In this document: piece after piece, positions 42,537 to 53,330 of the stretch
Position numbering within the stretch: position 1 is the first letter of the stretch
Layout: each line of letters begins with the position of its first letter
Assembly (NCBI RefSeq): GCF_000372725.1
Contig: NW_005197877.1
Coordinates: forward strand, 253,794 to 317,793
DNA: 64,000 nucleotides
Direction of reading: 5' to 3'
Source: Emiliania huxleyi CCMP1516
Taxonomy: Eukaryota; Haptophyta; Isochrysidales; Noelaerhabdaceae
Translations under genes and position numbers: made by a program
The notes under the pieces: model-generated
Seen by the model: only the letters and a program-made list of their open reading frames with translations
Database searches by the model: none
Told to the model about the DNA's origin: nothing

Positions 42537-42806
42537 GGTGTGAAGGCGACGGCGAGTGCGGCACAGACAATTCGCTTAACAATTGCGACAGCTACGACAT
42601 CTACCGTGCGGTTGTTCCGGTCTACGCGGGCTACACTTGGCTTTCAGTCAACCATCCCACAACCAGCACGCCGAGCAGTGCGGGCGGGTGCGTTAATCTC
42701 AACCGTCCCCAGGATTGCTTTGAGCGGTGCAACACCGTGGATGACTGCAAGGCGGGTCGAGGACAATCAGCTGCGAGAGCAGGTCCACCGCCTGCCACGA
42801 ATTAAA
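42513..42806 (+). pseudogene. Fragment of a secreted Cys-rich protein (ECGTDNSLNNC motif)
   Basis: A clean frame without start codon, ending in TAA at 42806, reads THILWCEGDGECGTDNSLNN, then CDSYDIYRAVVPVYAGYTWL and CFERCNTVDDCKAG. The CGTDxxLxNCxxYDxYR pattern is recurrent in secreted Cys-rich proteins of marine algae as I recall them; that is from memory, not a search. The last 50 bp overlap, antisense, the final exon of the kinase gene, so this is probably a displaced exon. It may instead be a live 3' exon of a gene whose 5' part is not visible. Confidence 0.4.
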
Positions 42807-43450
42807 AGGAATCAGACATGAATTAGATGCGCTGCGAGAGCAAGTCCGCCGCCTCGGGCGACACGTCGGAGGGGGAGAGCCGCTCGTACTCGCCGACGAG
42901 CACCTTTGCGTAGATCTTTGTGGCGGTCGAGTCGCCGAAGGGCGTCTCGCCCGCGAGGAGGTGGTAGGCGACCTAATTAAGCAACCAACTACGATGAACC
43001 GATTATAATTAATTCGGGTCTCGCCCGCGAGGAGGTGGTAGGCGACCTAATTAAGCAACTCAATTACGATGAGCCGAGGAATTAACTCGGGTCTTCTCTA
43101 CGCGAGGAGGTGGTAGGCGACCACGCCGAGCGCCCACTCGCTGGTCGTGCCACTGGCGGCGCAGGATCTCTGGGGCGAGGTAGTCGGCGGTGCCAACCTC
43201 GAGCGAGTTGTGCTTGTTGGACGGCAGGCTGCTGCCGCCGGCGCCTTGGGGCTCCTTGCCGGCCGCCTTGGGAGAGGCGGGCGGGTCTCGGGCAATCTCG
43301 GGCAATCTCGTTGCCTTGGGAGAGGCGGGCGGGTCGTCGACAGCGGAGAGCCCGAAGTCGGTCAGCTTGATGTGGCCGTCACGCGTGATGAGCATGTTTT
43401 GCGGCTTGAGGTCGCGGTGGATGATACCTGACGAGATGGGGGAGATGTCA

Positions 43451-43481
<31 letters not shown>

Positions 43482-45141
43482 TGACGAGATGTGAGGGAGG
43501 TATGGGGGAGATGTCATCTCGGGCTTGAGGTCGCGGTGGATGATGGCTGACGAGCTGTGAGGGAGGTATGGGGGAGATCTGGCCTGACGAGTGCAGGTAC
43601 TGCAGGCCGCACACGGCCTCGCCGAGGAAGAAGCGCGCGATCGCCTCCTCGAGGAAGCCCAGCGAGGAGAGGAGGGAGAAGCAGTCGCTGCACGGCGCGT
43701 ACTCCATCGCCATGTACAGGTGGTTGGCGGTCGAGAAGGAGAAGAAGAGCTTGATGACATACGGGGAGTCGGCGTGCGCCAGGATGTTCTTCTCGAGGTG
43801 CACTGCGCGGTTCATCATCCGCACCTAATTAGTTCATTATTAGGCTAATCAACTAATTAATTAATTAATTAAGCACTGCGCGGTTCATCATCCACACCGT
43901 CGTCTCCTTGCGCGAGAGAACCTTGATCGCCACCAGAGTTAATTAAGAGTTAATTAAGAGTCAATTAAGAGTTAATTAAGGGTTAATTAAGGGTTAATTA
44001 ACAGCGACCTTGATCGCCACCAGGTCGCGCGTCCGCTTGCGCTCGGCCAGCCAGACGTTGCCAAAGCCGTCGCGGCCGACCAGCTTCTTGAGGGTAAAGT
44101 CTCGGATGGAAGTCCCTTTCGGCATCGAGTCGCTCAGCAGGGTCGTGTTTGTGCCGCTCTTGGCGTCGGCAGGGTCCTGTAGCGAGAGGACACCGCATAA
44201 TAGTTAAGAATCATATTATAACATCTCCAAATGAAGACTATTCGTTCGGTCCTGCAGCGAGAGGAGGTCCCAGTACACCTCGATCTTTTGCGACACGAGC
44301 GAGTCCGCCTGCGACACGAGATTTGGGGGAGATATGGGGGAGGTACGGGGGAGGTATGATCTTTTGCGACACGAGCGAGTCCGCCTGCGAGACGAGCTCC
44401 GCGAACGAGAGGCGTCCGAGAGGCCGGCGAAGTTTGCCCGCAGCTTGATGACAATCAGCCGGTAGACGAGCTGGATCGGGTCGGGCGCCATCACGCCCGC
44501 CGCCTCATCGATGTGCTTGCAGATGAGCGCAAACGGCGTCGAGTAGACGAGCTCGATCTCGCGCCTACAGGAAGGTTCCAGGAGAGGTCTAGGAAAGGTC
44601 TAGGAAAGGGCGTCGAGTAGACGAGCTCGATCTCGCGCCTACAGGAAGGTTCCAGGAGAGGTCTAGGAAAGGTCTAGGAAAGGGCGTCGAGTAGACGAGC
44701 TCGATCTCGCGCCTACAGGAAGGTTCCAGGAGAGGTCTAGGAAAGGTCTAGGAAAGGGCGTCGAGTAGACGAGCTCGATCTCGCGCCTACAGGAAGGTTC
44801 CAGGAGAGGTCTAGGAAAGGTCTAGGAAAGGGCGTCGAGTAGACGAGCTCGATCTCGCGCCTACAGGAAGGTTCCAGGAGAGGTCTAGGAAAGGTCTAGG
44901 AAAGGGCGTCGATTAGACGAGCTCGATCTCGCGCCTAGCCGCCGAGGGAACGTTGGGAAGAGGCACGAGGAGGCCGGCGGCGACCTCAAAACCGACTATG
45001 GAGGACCAGTCCGCAGTCGCCAGACGACGCAGGGCAGACGATGTGGAGGCAGAGCAAACGCGCAGGGCGAGACGAGGGAGGGAGCAGGACTTTGCGGAGA
45101 TCAGCAGGAGGAGATGTACGAAGTCTCGAAGAGATATTAGC
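42740..45141 (-). CDS. AGC-type protein kinase (MAST/IRE-like), 3' end rearranged
   Basis: Upstream helical region: GLLVPLPNVPSAAREIELVY, STPFALICKHIDEAAGVMAP, QLVYRLIVIKLRANFAGLSD, SLVSQKIEVYWDLLSLQDP. The kinase domain begins IRDFTLKKLVGRDGFGNVWL (glycine loop GRDGFGNV), with the catalytic Lys in VAIKVLSRKETTV. It continues NILAHADSPYVIKLFFSFST, MAMEYAPCSDCFSLL, IIHRDLKPQNMLI (catalytic loop), LTDFGLSAVDD (DFG), an insert, VGTADYLAPEIL (APE) and VAYHLLAGETPFGDSTATKI. A helical N-terminal region plus an insert between DFG and APE is typical of MAST/IRE kinases. After DLLSQLIVLDPP the expected subdomain XI is replaced by sequence antisense to the secreted-protein fragment. Introns are full of exon-edge duplications. 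Possibly inactive or truncated. Confidence 0.72.
42940..43110 (-). repeat. Triplicated exon edge in kinase gene
   Basis: CGCGAGGAGGTGGTAGGCGA occurs three times (about 42952, 43027 and 43103) separated by AT-rich filler with AATTAA and CGATGA motifs. On the minus strand it codes VAYHLLAG once. Confidence 0.8.
43826..44008 (-). repeat. Two kinase introns with AATTAA-rich filler and duplicated exon edges
   Basis: GCACTGCGCGGTTCATCATCC flanks the first (AATTA)n intron and ACCTTGATCGCCACCA flanks the second (GAGTTAATTAA)n intron. The AT-rich filler stands out in this GC-rich gene. Confidence 0.85.
44561..44930 (-). repeat. Five tandem 74-bp units, each an intron plus exon edge
   Basis: Units start at 44561, 44635, 44709, 44783 and 44857, and a sixth partial start lies at 44931. 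Each carries GCGCCTACAGGAAGGTTCCA, then AGGTCTAGGAA repeats and GGCGTCGAGTAGACGAGCTC. On the minus strand each contains a TAG acceptor followed by about 30 nt of the kinase exon (REIELVYST). Copies are identical apart from one substitution in the last unit, so the expansion is recent. Confidence 0.95.
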
Positions 45142-45411
45142 ATTAGGAGCAGCAGGGACCCGAGGGACCATGTGGAAGACGGCTAGTGCTAGTCCCCCAT
45201 CGGGAGGACGACCCCGGCTAGTCGCCGACCACACCCACAAAGAACCCTGCACAAAGACCGCAGGGCGGGGACCTGTTCCTTTTTAGGAATTTTTACCCAT
45301 CTCACAGTAGAGGTGTCCGTTTCGTTATTTATTTATTTATTTATTTAGTGGGATCCATGTTTCCCGCCCTGGCCCCTGCGCGATCTTGGTGAGGGATCTC
45401 GTTCCTTGCCC
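45142..45411. other. Spacer with the tail of a SINE-like element
   Basis: 45262-45346 ends GTGTCCGTTTCGTTATTTAT plus further (ATTT)n, the plus-strand version of the tails seen at 4755-4850 and 42160-42250. It sits at the 3' side of the LRR gene. Confidence 0.5.
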
Positions 45412-47356
45412 TCAGTCTGCCACACCCTCTCTGTCCTCCTCGCCGCCCGCAAACCTCACGCCGACACTCTCGAGCAGGGCGCGCTGCAGCGCCGCCTCCT
45501 CCTCCGCGTCGCCGGCTCGCAACGGCGCGCAGCCGCCGCGCCCGTCGTCGCTGTCGCCGCTTTCGTCCTCGGCCCCGCTGACGAGCAACCCGTCCTCGTC
45601 GTCGTGTCCGCCCACGTCGAGGTCGGCAAACGCATCGATCCAGCCGCCGAAGCCGGCGGACGAGCGCTGCACCTGCGCACACACGCGCGAGGCGTACGGC
45701 CTCGTGTGGGAGGACGCTCCCAGGGCTGACGGCTCGGGTGGGAGGGCCAACGCCTGGCGATACTGGCCCCGCGTGCATCCCGCCCATAGCGCGTTTCGCC
45801 CCCCCCCCGCCCCCCCCCCAGGGCACCGGGAGCTCCGCTTGCGCTGAGCCAGCCCCGGGCCGCTTCAGCGTCCGGGCAGTGTGCGTGTGGGTTCGTGCCT
45901 GCCAGAAGGTGGCGGACCCCGGCTTGAGCCCGTGGTGCCGCTCGTAGTTGCGCAGCGCGCGCTCGAGCCGCTCATGCGGGATGCTCTCGAGGCTGGCGAG
46001 CAGCGCCGCCTGCAACTCCTCGTCCTCGCCCCTCAGCACCCCTTCCGTGTGCTCCCTCGCTTCCAGTGCATTCCATTCGGACGCAGTCAAGCCGCGTCCT
46101 CCCACCTTGAGCAGTCCCGTGTCGTGCTCAAGGTAGGACCGCCACGCCTGCTGGCGGCTGGCCTCACGCGGCGACCGCCGCGAGCAGGAGCCGCCCGATG
46201 CGGCCTCCAAGCCGTGAATCAGGAGCCGTCTCCGAGCGGGGCAAGCCGTGATCGCAGCGGCGCCCTTTTCGCCGATCTCGTTTCGGCTGATGTCGAGGGT
46301 TGTCAGCACCGCGCTGGCCGAGAGATACTCCACCAGCACCTTGGCGATCTCCGCGTTGATGCCCTGGCCCGAGAGGTCCCATGACTCAATCTTGTTCTCC
46401 TTGTTGTCTCGCAGCGCGGCAAAGATCGCGCACCAGCCCTCCGTGCCGAGCGAGTTGCCGCGGAGCTTGATGCTTTTCAGTACCGCGTTGACCGCGAGAG
46501 CGCCGCCGATCGCAGCGGCGCCCTCGTCGGCGATCACGTTCATGCTGATGTCGAGGGCGGTCAGCACCTGATTGACGCGCATAGCGGAGGCCAGCGCCAC
46601 GGCGCCCGCGTTGTCGATGTCGTTGCGGGCGAGGTCAAGCTCGGTCAGCACCGCGCTGCCCGACACGTACTCGGCGATCTCTGCGGCGCCAGTCGGGCCG
46701 ATGCCGCAGTTTTCCAAGGCCAGCGAGGTAAGCTTGTTGCGCTGCCGCTCGACGCGGACGATGCCGAGGGCCGCCTCCTCGGTGAGGCCGTTCGAGCCCA
46801 CATCCAAGGAGGTCAGCACCCCGTTGACCGCCAGCGCCTCGCCGATCGCCTTAGCGCCCTCGTCGCCGATGCCATTGGCCCAGAGGTTCAGATCGGTCAG
46901 CACCCCATTGCCGCGCAGTGCCTCAGCGATTGCGGCGGCGCCCTCGGCGCGGATGTAGTTGCCGCCGAGGTCGAGGGTGGCCAGCACCGTGTTAACCTTG
47001 AGGGCCACGCCGAGGGCGGTTGCTCCCTCCTCGCCGATGTTGATGCTGAGCTTGAGTGTAGTCAGCACCACGTCGTCCCATAGCACCTGGGCGATCGCAA
47101 CGGCGCACCAGGGATCTATCTGGTTGTTGACGAGGGAGAGAGTTTGCAGCACCACGTTACGCTTGAGCTCGTCTGTGAGCTCAGCTTCGCCTCGGCCACC
47201 GATCCTGGCAGCTGCCACCCGCCACCTCTCAGTTGATAATGCCGCAGCCTTTGCTCTCGCATCCATCATGGGCCCGGCGACTGGTTCGTTAGGTGTCGCC
47301 GGCCGTCCTGGGTGAGGGACGTGGCTCGTCGCCGAAGTCACCGCACAAGGAGGCAT
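45412..47356 (-). CDS. Leucine-rich-repeat (ribonuclease-inhibitor type) protein
   Basis: Starts at ATG 47356 (MPPCAVTSATSHVPHP). A further in-frame Met at MMDARAK is an alternative. From about residue 55, ten or more LRRs of the ribonuclease-inhibitor type run with period about 28: LTTLKLSINIGEEGATALG, LATLDLGGNYIRAEGAAAIA, LTDLNLWANGIGDEGAKAIG, LTALDISMNVIADEGAAAIG. A helical C-terminal part (QQAWRSYLEHDTGLLKVGGR, LERALRNYERHHGLKPGSAT) is followed by an intron (about 45900-45775) and a last exon ALPPEPSALGASSHTRPYAS to REGVAD with an acidic DDEDGLL segment. The intron donor is probably GC after TTTWQ-like codons. Such LRRs are protein-binding scaffolds; no NACHT or kinase domain is attached. 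Partner unknown. Confidence 0.8.
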
Positions 47357-47502
47357 CGGCGCGAGCCACCGCCGGGGCGGAGGCAGACTGGAGGGGGTGA
47401 GGCTGATGCGAGGCACTCGGGCAAAAAGAGCGAAAGAGCCAGGCCCGCGCGCAGGCAAGGACTGGGTTCCAACTTTTGGAGGTATGGGAGTCGAATGGGC
47501 AG

Positions 47503-47541
<39 letters not shown>

Positions 47542-49491
47542 GCTGCGCGCACGCGGCGGCGCCGCTCTCTCGCGAGACGGCTGGCGACGCGGCTCGCCGC
47601 CGACGTACGGTGCGCTCGTACGACGGTCCGCAGCGTGGCGTGCGCGGCGCTGAGCGCCGCTCTGCGAGCGCCTCTGCGCCTGCACTGCCTGTCTCTGTTG
47701 CTGCTGGTGGTGGTGGTGGTGCTGCTGCTGGTGCCGATGCTGCTGCTGGCGCGGCGCGGCTGTGCGACTGGGCTCGACGCGCGCGTCGCGAGCGTCTGAC
47801 GCGGCGGGCGGCGTCGGGCAGGTGCGCTTCTCTCTCGGGTGGTGGTGGTGGTGCTGCTGCTGCTGCTGCTGGTGCAGATGCTGCTGCTGGTGCGGCGCGG
47901 CTCTCCGACGCGACTCGATGCGCGCGTCGCGGCGATCTGACGCGGCGGGCGGCGTCGCGGGCGGCAGCGATCGCGGCTCGACGGTGGAGGTGGAGGCTGG
48001 TGGCTGTGGTGGACTTTGAGTTTATTTCATGGTCGAGTACGGGGACCGGGGGGTCAACCGGGAGGCAGGGGGTTCAACCAGGCGACGGCGGACCGTGGGC
48101 CATCGCGGGGACTGCTGCGTACGGAGGACGCGGCAGGCAGATCCGGATGGTCTCACCCGGTGGGTGGCACCGAGGCGTCTTGGACGCTCAGCTCTACCTT
48201 AAGCTCCTGAGGGGCGCGTGGTTCTAACCACGTAGTACGACTACAGCCCACCACAGACACCCTCCCCCACTCCTCACGTGTGTTCACACCCTCACCCTCT
48301 CCTCTCTCCTCTCTCTCTCTCTCTCTCTCCTCTCTCTCCTCTTGTCTGTGCTGTCTGCCTGACTCAGGCACTCAATCTGCCGATGCGTGATTGTGTGTGG
48401 GCTGCTCCGAGGGGGCCCTCTGTGCGATCCGACGGGTAGGGGGGCTGTGCCCGGGCGGTGTCCGGTGTGGAGTCCCCTTCTGATCCCGCCTGAGATGTTG
48501 GGTGCGAGGTCGTGGAAGCTTTGATCCCAAGGGGGGGAGCTGATCCCACTCGTAACCAACTCTCAGGGGCAGTAGGTGGGCGAGCTTCAGGCACGCTCAT
48601 CTCGATCGACAAGGCGTCGCTACGCGCGGTCTTCCGCGGGGGGAGCTTCGTCGACGGGTGCGGGAGCGCGGCGCAGCCAGTGCCGCGGCGAGGCCTCCGG
48701 CTGTTTGCGGCGGGCGGCTTGCTGCTCGCTGCGATGGCGAAAAACTCGTCTCGCCACACGCCAAGGGCTTATGCTCTGGCGAGACGTGAGGCGCATGCGC
48801 CCAGGAGGGGGGGGCGCATGCGTAACGACACTGCTAGAGATGCCTTTCGGGGCCCAGAGATAAAACTTCTGTGATGCCATGCGTGACCTAGTAGTGTCCC
48901 CAGCTATGGGCGTGTCCACGTTGGAGCCAGGTGTGGTGTGGGCGCGAGAATAGCTCCGCCGTTCATGGAGGCAACCGATGCGAGTCGACTGGTGTGTGTC
49001 GTCGTGGTTTCGTATCAAGAATTCTCTCTCTCTCGGGCAGTGGAGTATAGGTGCGAGGGGGGTGTGGAGTGCTTGGGTCCCGCGTTTGCCTCCGGCTTTC
49101 CAGAATATCGGTAATTCCAGACTATCGGACTCCTGGCCAGCAGCGCTGTCTGGCTGGTCGGCGAGAGCCAAAAGAGAGGGCGGCCGGATCGACGAGGGGG
49201 CCTGTGCTGAGCCGGGGCGCACGAACCCATATCACAGAGCAGTTGGCGTCACGCAAGTGTCCACCTCGCACTTGAGCGGTGAGCGCCATTCCGGGCAAGA
49301 CTCGTCCGTCCCCCCCGGCGAGACTTCGGCGAGACGTGCGGCGAGGACGTCGCGGCGAGACTCGTCCGTCCCCATCTGGAAACGCTGAAAGAAGAAACGA
49401 CCGGCGGAGTATACCGACATGTCACATGTGCATGCACTGGCGCGCTCTGGCACAGACACAGGTGCACACACACAGCGCTAAAGCTGTAGGA
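47357..49491. other. Intergenic DNA with simple repeats
   Basis: Holds (GA)n at 47509-47540, a CTGCTG/GGTGGT block with an internal duplication (47755-47820 and 47893-47960), and (TC)n at 48295-48345. Open frames here lack recognisable domains. The region should include the promoter of the LRR gene. Confidence 0.45.
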
Positions 49492-50806
49492 CTAGGTCGC
49501 GACGGCCGCGGCGGGGCCGGCCTCCCCATCGGCGGGCGGCAGGCAGCGCTTCTGTAGGACGACGTGACAGCCGCGGCTCGTGCCGTTGACGAGCTGCGTC
49601 ACGTGCACGTCGCCGGCGACCGAGAGCAGCATGTACGCGTCGCGACGGTCGAGGGCCGGGCGCAGCTCACCCAGCCAGTCGAGCATCGCCTCGAGCGCCG
49701 CGCTCGCGGCGTCGTCGACGCGCATCGCGCACGCGAGCGTGATCAGCGCGCCGTCGGTCTCGGCGCGCGGCCTGGTGAGCGGCGCGCGCACGCCGGCGCG
49801 CGGGCCGCCCACCGGTAGCGACGGCGGCACCGACGGCTTGACGACCGAAAGGCGGAAGGCGCCGGCCAGGCACGTCTCGAGGGCGGTGCCGCAGCACTCG
49901 CCGTCGCCCTGCCGCGCGTGACCGTCGCCCACGACGAACATCGCGCCCGCGACGTGCACCGGCAGGTAGAGCGTGCTGCCCGCGACGAGCTCCTTGCAGT
50001 CGAGGTTGCCGCCAAACTCGTTCCGCGGCGGGATCGACGACTGCCTAAACATGTCTCACCCCGTCTCTTTCACCCTTTCGCCGCGCGACGAGCAGCGGCG
50101 CGCGATCGACAACTGCCGGCCAAAGCCCACCGGCGGCGCCGTCGCCATCACGCCAAAGAAGGGCCGCAAGTCGAGCTCACCGCCCCACGGCGGCCGCGCG
50201 ACGCCCGCCTTGGCATCGAGCCTCGTGTGCCGCAAGTGCGGCGGCTGGCGCCACTCGAGCGCGCCTAGTAGCAGTAGGCAGCCTTGCTTCCAAGATTTGG
50301 ACCCCCTCCCAACGCCCGAGCGACAACTCGAGCGCGCCTCCGTACGGTCGCGACATTGTCCAAGCCCAGTCGGCGAGCAGCGCAACCTCGAGCAACCACA
50401 TGCCGCTGTGTGAGTGACTCACGGTGGCTACGAGGGCGAGCTCTCTCCCCATGTCTCCCCATACCTCCCCACATCTCCCCATATCTCCCCACATCTTGCG
50501 AGGAGAGAGCTCTGTCTCGTGTGGAATCCACGCGGGTTGCTCTGTGTGAGGGGGGGTGGGTGTGGGGTGGAGGAGGGTGGGGGGGGGGGGGCTCAGGCGA
50601 CCTCGAGCACGTCGACGCGCAGCACGTCGCCCGGCGCTGCGCCGCGCACAAAGACCGGGCCGGTCAGGACATGGACGCCGATGCGGTCCTGAGATCCCAC
50701 ACGCAAGGCGGTGACGAGGGCCAGGCTGGCCCTCGCGACACCACGTCTAGACAGACAGGAGCCCCACGGCATCCAAAGCCCAAGGCCCGGCGCGCGTGGG
50801 TGAGCG

Positions 50807-50868
<62 letters not shown>

Positions 50869-53256
50869 TGCGGTCCTGCTGCACACGCAGGTGGATCTCG
50901 TGAAGGGCGCTCGGCGTCTGCCACGAGGAGCCGCCGCCTCCGCCCGCGCTGCCGCCGCCGTCCTCGTCGCACGGCAGGCACGCGGGGCCGCCCGACGTGA
51001 CCTAATGAATCTCGGGTGGTCTCGGGTGATCTCGGGTGATCTCTGGTGATCTCTGGTGATCTCTGGTGATCTCTGGTGATCTCTGGTGATCTCTGGTGAT
51101 CTCTGGTGATCTCTGGTGATCTCGGGTGATCTCGGGTGATCTCGGGTGATCTCGGGTGATCTCGGGTGATCTCGGGTGATCTCGGGTGATCTCGGGTGAT
51201 CTCGGGTGATCTCTGGTGATCTCGGGCCGCCCGACGTCACCGTGTCGATGGCGACCGTCGCGCCGTCGCTTACGACCAGCTGCGCGCCTAAGATAGTACC
51301 ATCCAGCATCCACATGCACATGCGCATGTGACATGTGCATGTCAACGTGCATGCACATGCACATGCACATGTGCATGTGCATGTCAACGTGTGCATGTGC
51401 ATGTGCATGTGCATGTGCATGTGCATGTGCATGCACATGTCGCTGTGCACCTGCCCTCGGCTGCGTGTGATGAGAGAAGGCGAGAGAGATGTGGTGTGCC
51501 GACCGACCAGCTGCGCGCCTCGCTTCGGGTCGATGTAGCCCCACGCGACGCTCTCGGGCCTCGCCGCGAGGTAGAAGTCGCACGGGCTCTGGAGCGGGTG
51601 CGACGGCGGGCGCGTGGTGAGGCTTGCGACGGGCGCGTCGATCGGCCAGTGCAGCACCGGCTCGCCTGTTAATCAACGATGAGTAATGAATCAACGATGA
51701 GTAATGACTGGCTAATGACTGATTCACTGCGGTGCAGCGCTGGAACCTGCTCGGCCTTGCAGGCGCTATCTCCCCATATCTCCCCATATCTTCCCATATC
51801 TCCCCATATCTCGGCCCGCCCGAGAACTCGGCGCGGAAGAGCAGCCGCTCGTACTTGTCCGCGTCGAAGGGCGCCGCCGCGTGCATCAGCTGCCTAATCT
51901 CGGGTGATCTCGCGTGATCTCGGGTGAGCTCGGGTGAGCTCGGGTCACGCCGCGTGAAGCAGCTGCCGGTTGTCCCAGAGGACCAGGTCGCCGCGCTGCC
52001 ACTGGTGCGCGTACACGCCGGTGTCGATGACCCGCTGGGCGAGCGACTTGACGAAGGCGACCCCGTCGGCGTCGGTGGGCAGGCCGTCGGGCGGCGCCGG
52101 GTCGTCACACGTCTCCGGCCAGCTCGCGCCCAGCCGCACGACGCGCTTGGTGTTCTTTGGGTTGAGGAAGAGCGCGCGGCGGCCCGTGTCGGGGTGCGTG
52201 CGCACGAGCGGGTAGATGCAATCGGGCTTCGCGGCGATGTCCTGGGCGGTGACCTTGGGCCGTCCCGGGTCGCGCGCCTAAAAGAGACTTCTTCGAGTCT
52301 TGCGTGTATGCGATGATGGATGACACGCAAGAGGGGACGAGAGGGTGCGAGACACGCAAGAGGAGACGAGAGGGTGCGAGAGGGTCATGAGGGGAGTCCC
52401 GCGCCTCGAGGTGGCGCATGAAGCTCTCCCACGAGTGAACCGATCCGAGGCCGTCGAGCCGCGCCTTCTCAGCGACTCAGCTGCGTCATGAATGAGCTCG
52501 TGAGTTCATCAGCCGAGGGCCGGCGAGCCGCCGCCTTCTCCTCGTCGTCGAGCGTGTCGTACAGCCGCGCCTACGGCTGGTCATTTGCCGTCGATGCCAG
52601 CGTGACCCCGCCCGAGGTGGGTACTGTCACACGCCGGGGAGGCGAAGCGCGTGGCCGCGCCGGCGGGAGGAAGCGCATCCTCAAGCGCGAGCGGCGCGTA
52701 GAGGCAGATCGCGGCCTATCGTTGAGCGATGGCAGGCAGCAGTGACATGCACGACGTCTGGTTCCGCCCTCCTTCAGCCATTTGGGGTGCCCCATGTCCA
52801 TGTGTACTGTGTTCAGAGGGACGTCACATCTCGACTACCGGCCTTGGGCGACTGCAGGAAGGAGCCGTCCGTGTGCCACTCCTCGACCACGTTCTGCGCT
52901 GGCTTGAACTCGCCGATGCGCTCGCCCTGCTTGCTCCGCACGCCGAGGTCGTTGTCCTTGCGCGCTCGGTAGTTTCCCAGCAGCGCGAGGTACGGGCAGC
53001 CCTCGACGCCGGGCGACTGGCCCGGCCAGCGCTCGTACTTGAGCGGCGCACCAAAGTACCGCGCGAACTTGAACAGCGCCTCCTGCAGCGCGACTGGCGG
53101 CAGGTCCTGGCCGCGCACGCACAGCACGCCGCAGCCGTCCTCACCCTGCATCGCGTCGAAGATCTGCTTGATCTGTCCATCCGTTGCCTTTGACACGTCG
53201 GGCAGGTCGAGGACTTCGACGCCAAGCGGGGCGTCCAGCAGCTTGCGGATGCGCAT
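49492..53256 (-). CDS. TauD/TfdA-type dioxygenase fused to acetamidase/formamidase
   Basis: Starts at ATG 53256: MRIRKLLDAPLGVEVLDLPD. The dioxygenase half has LFKFARYFGAPLKYERW, VVEEWHTDGSFLQSP (Fe-binding HxD), LEDALPPAGAATRFAS, DGLGSVHSWESFMRHL, YPLVRTHPDTGRRALFLNPK, WQRGDLVLWDNRQLLHAA (second His) and YERLLFRAEFSG. A GC-AG intron (about 51820-51670) joins this in phase to EPVLHWPIDAPVASLTTRP, then the amidase half: AARPESVAWGYIDPKRGAQL, VSDGATVAIDTVTSGGP, IGVHVLTGPVFVRGAAPGDV, DLRPFFGVMATAPP, SSIPPRNEFGGNLDCKEL, GAMFVVGDGHARQGDGECCG. The latter are landmarks of the FmdA/AmdA family. No ATG starts the amidase half and no stop separates the halves. TauD enzymes hydroxylate with Fe(II)/2-oxoglutarate; FmdA hydrolyses short amides. 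A link to nitrogen or sulfur scavenging is inference. Confidence 0.7.
50812..50868. repeat. (GT)n microsatellite in an intron of the fusion gene
   Basis: About 56 bp of GT. The exon edge GACCGCATC lies on both sides (near 50870 and 50685), repeating the exon-duplication pattern. Confidence 0.9.
50984..51239 (-). repeat. GT-AG intron with duplicated exon edge and GATCTCGGGT array
   Basis: GT(G/C)ACGTCGGGCGGCCC is present at the donor and directly after the CATTAG acceptor. The filler is about 21 copies of GGTGATCTCG/GGTGATCTCT. Splicing gives IDTVTSGGPACL. Confidence 0.85.
51283..51513 (-). repeat. GC-AG intron with duplicated exon edge and CATGTG array
   Basis: GCGCGCAGCTGGTCG is found at the donor and directly after TATCTTAG. 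The filler includes (ACATGTGC)n at 51308-51440. Confidence 0.85.
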
Positions 53257-53330
53257 ACGGTGGTGGTGTGGGTGCGTCGAGGGCACCGTTGAGCGGTGCG
53301 GGGCAAACTCGGCCCCGTGCACGGGAGCGA
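53257..53330. other. Junction between fusion gene and retrotransposon
   Basis: The retrotransposon remnant begins within about 60-80 bp of the fusion-gene start codon, so little promoter remains unless it lies inside the element. Confidence 0.4.

Noticed and set aside
49564-49921. Plus-strand frames opposite the amidase
   Set aside because: Shadows; the minus strand has conserved acetamidase/formamidase motifs.
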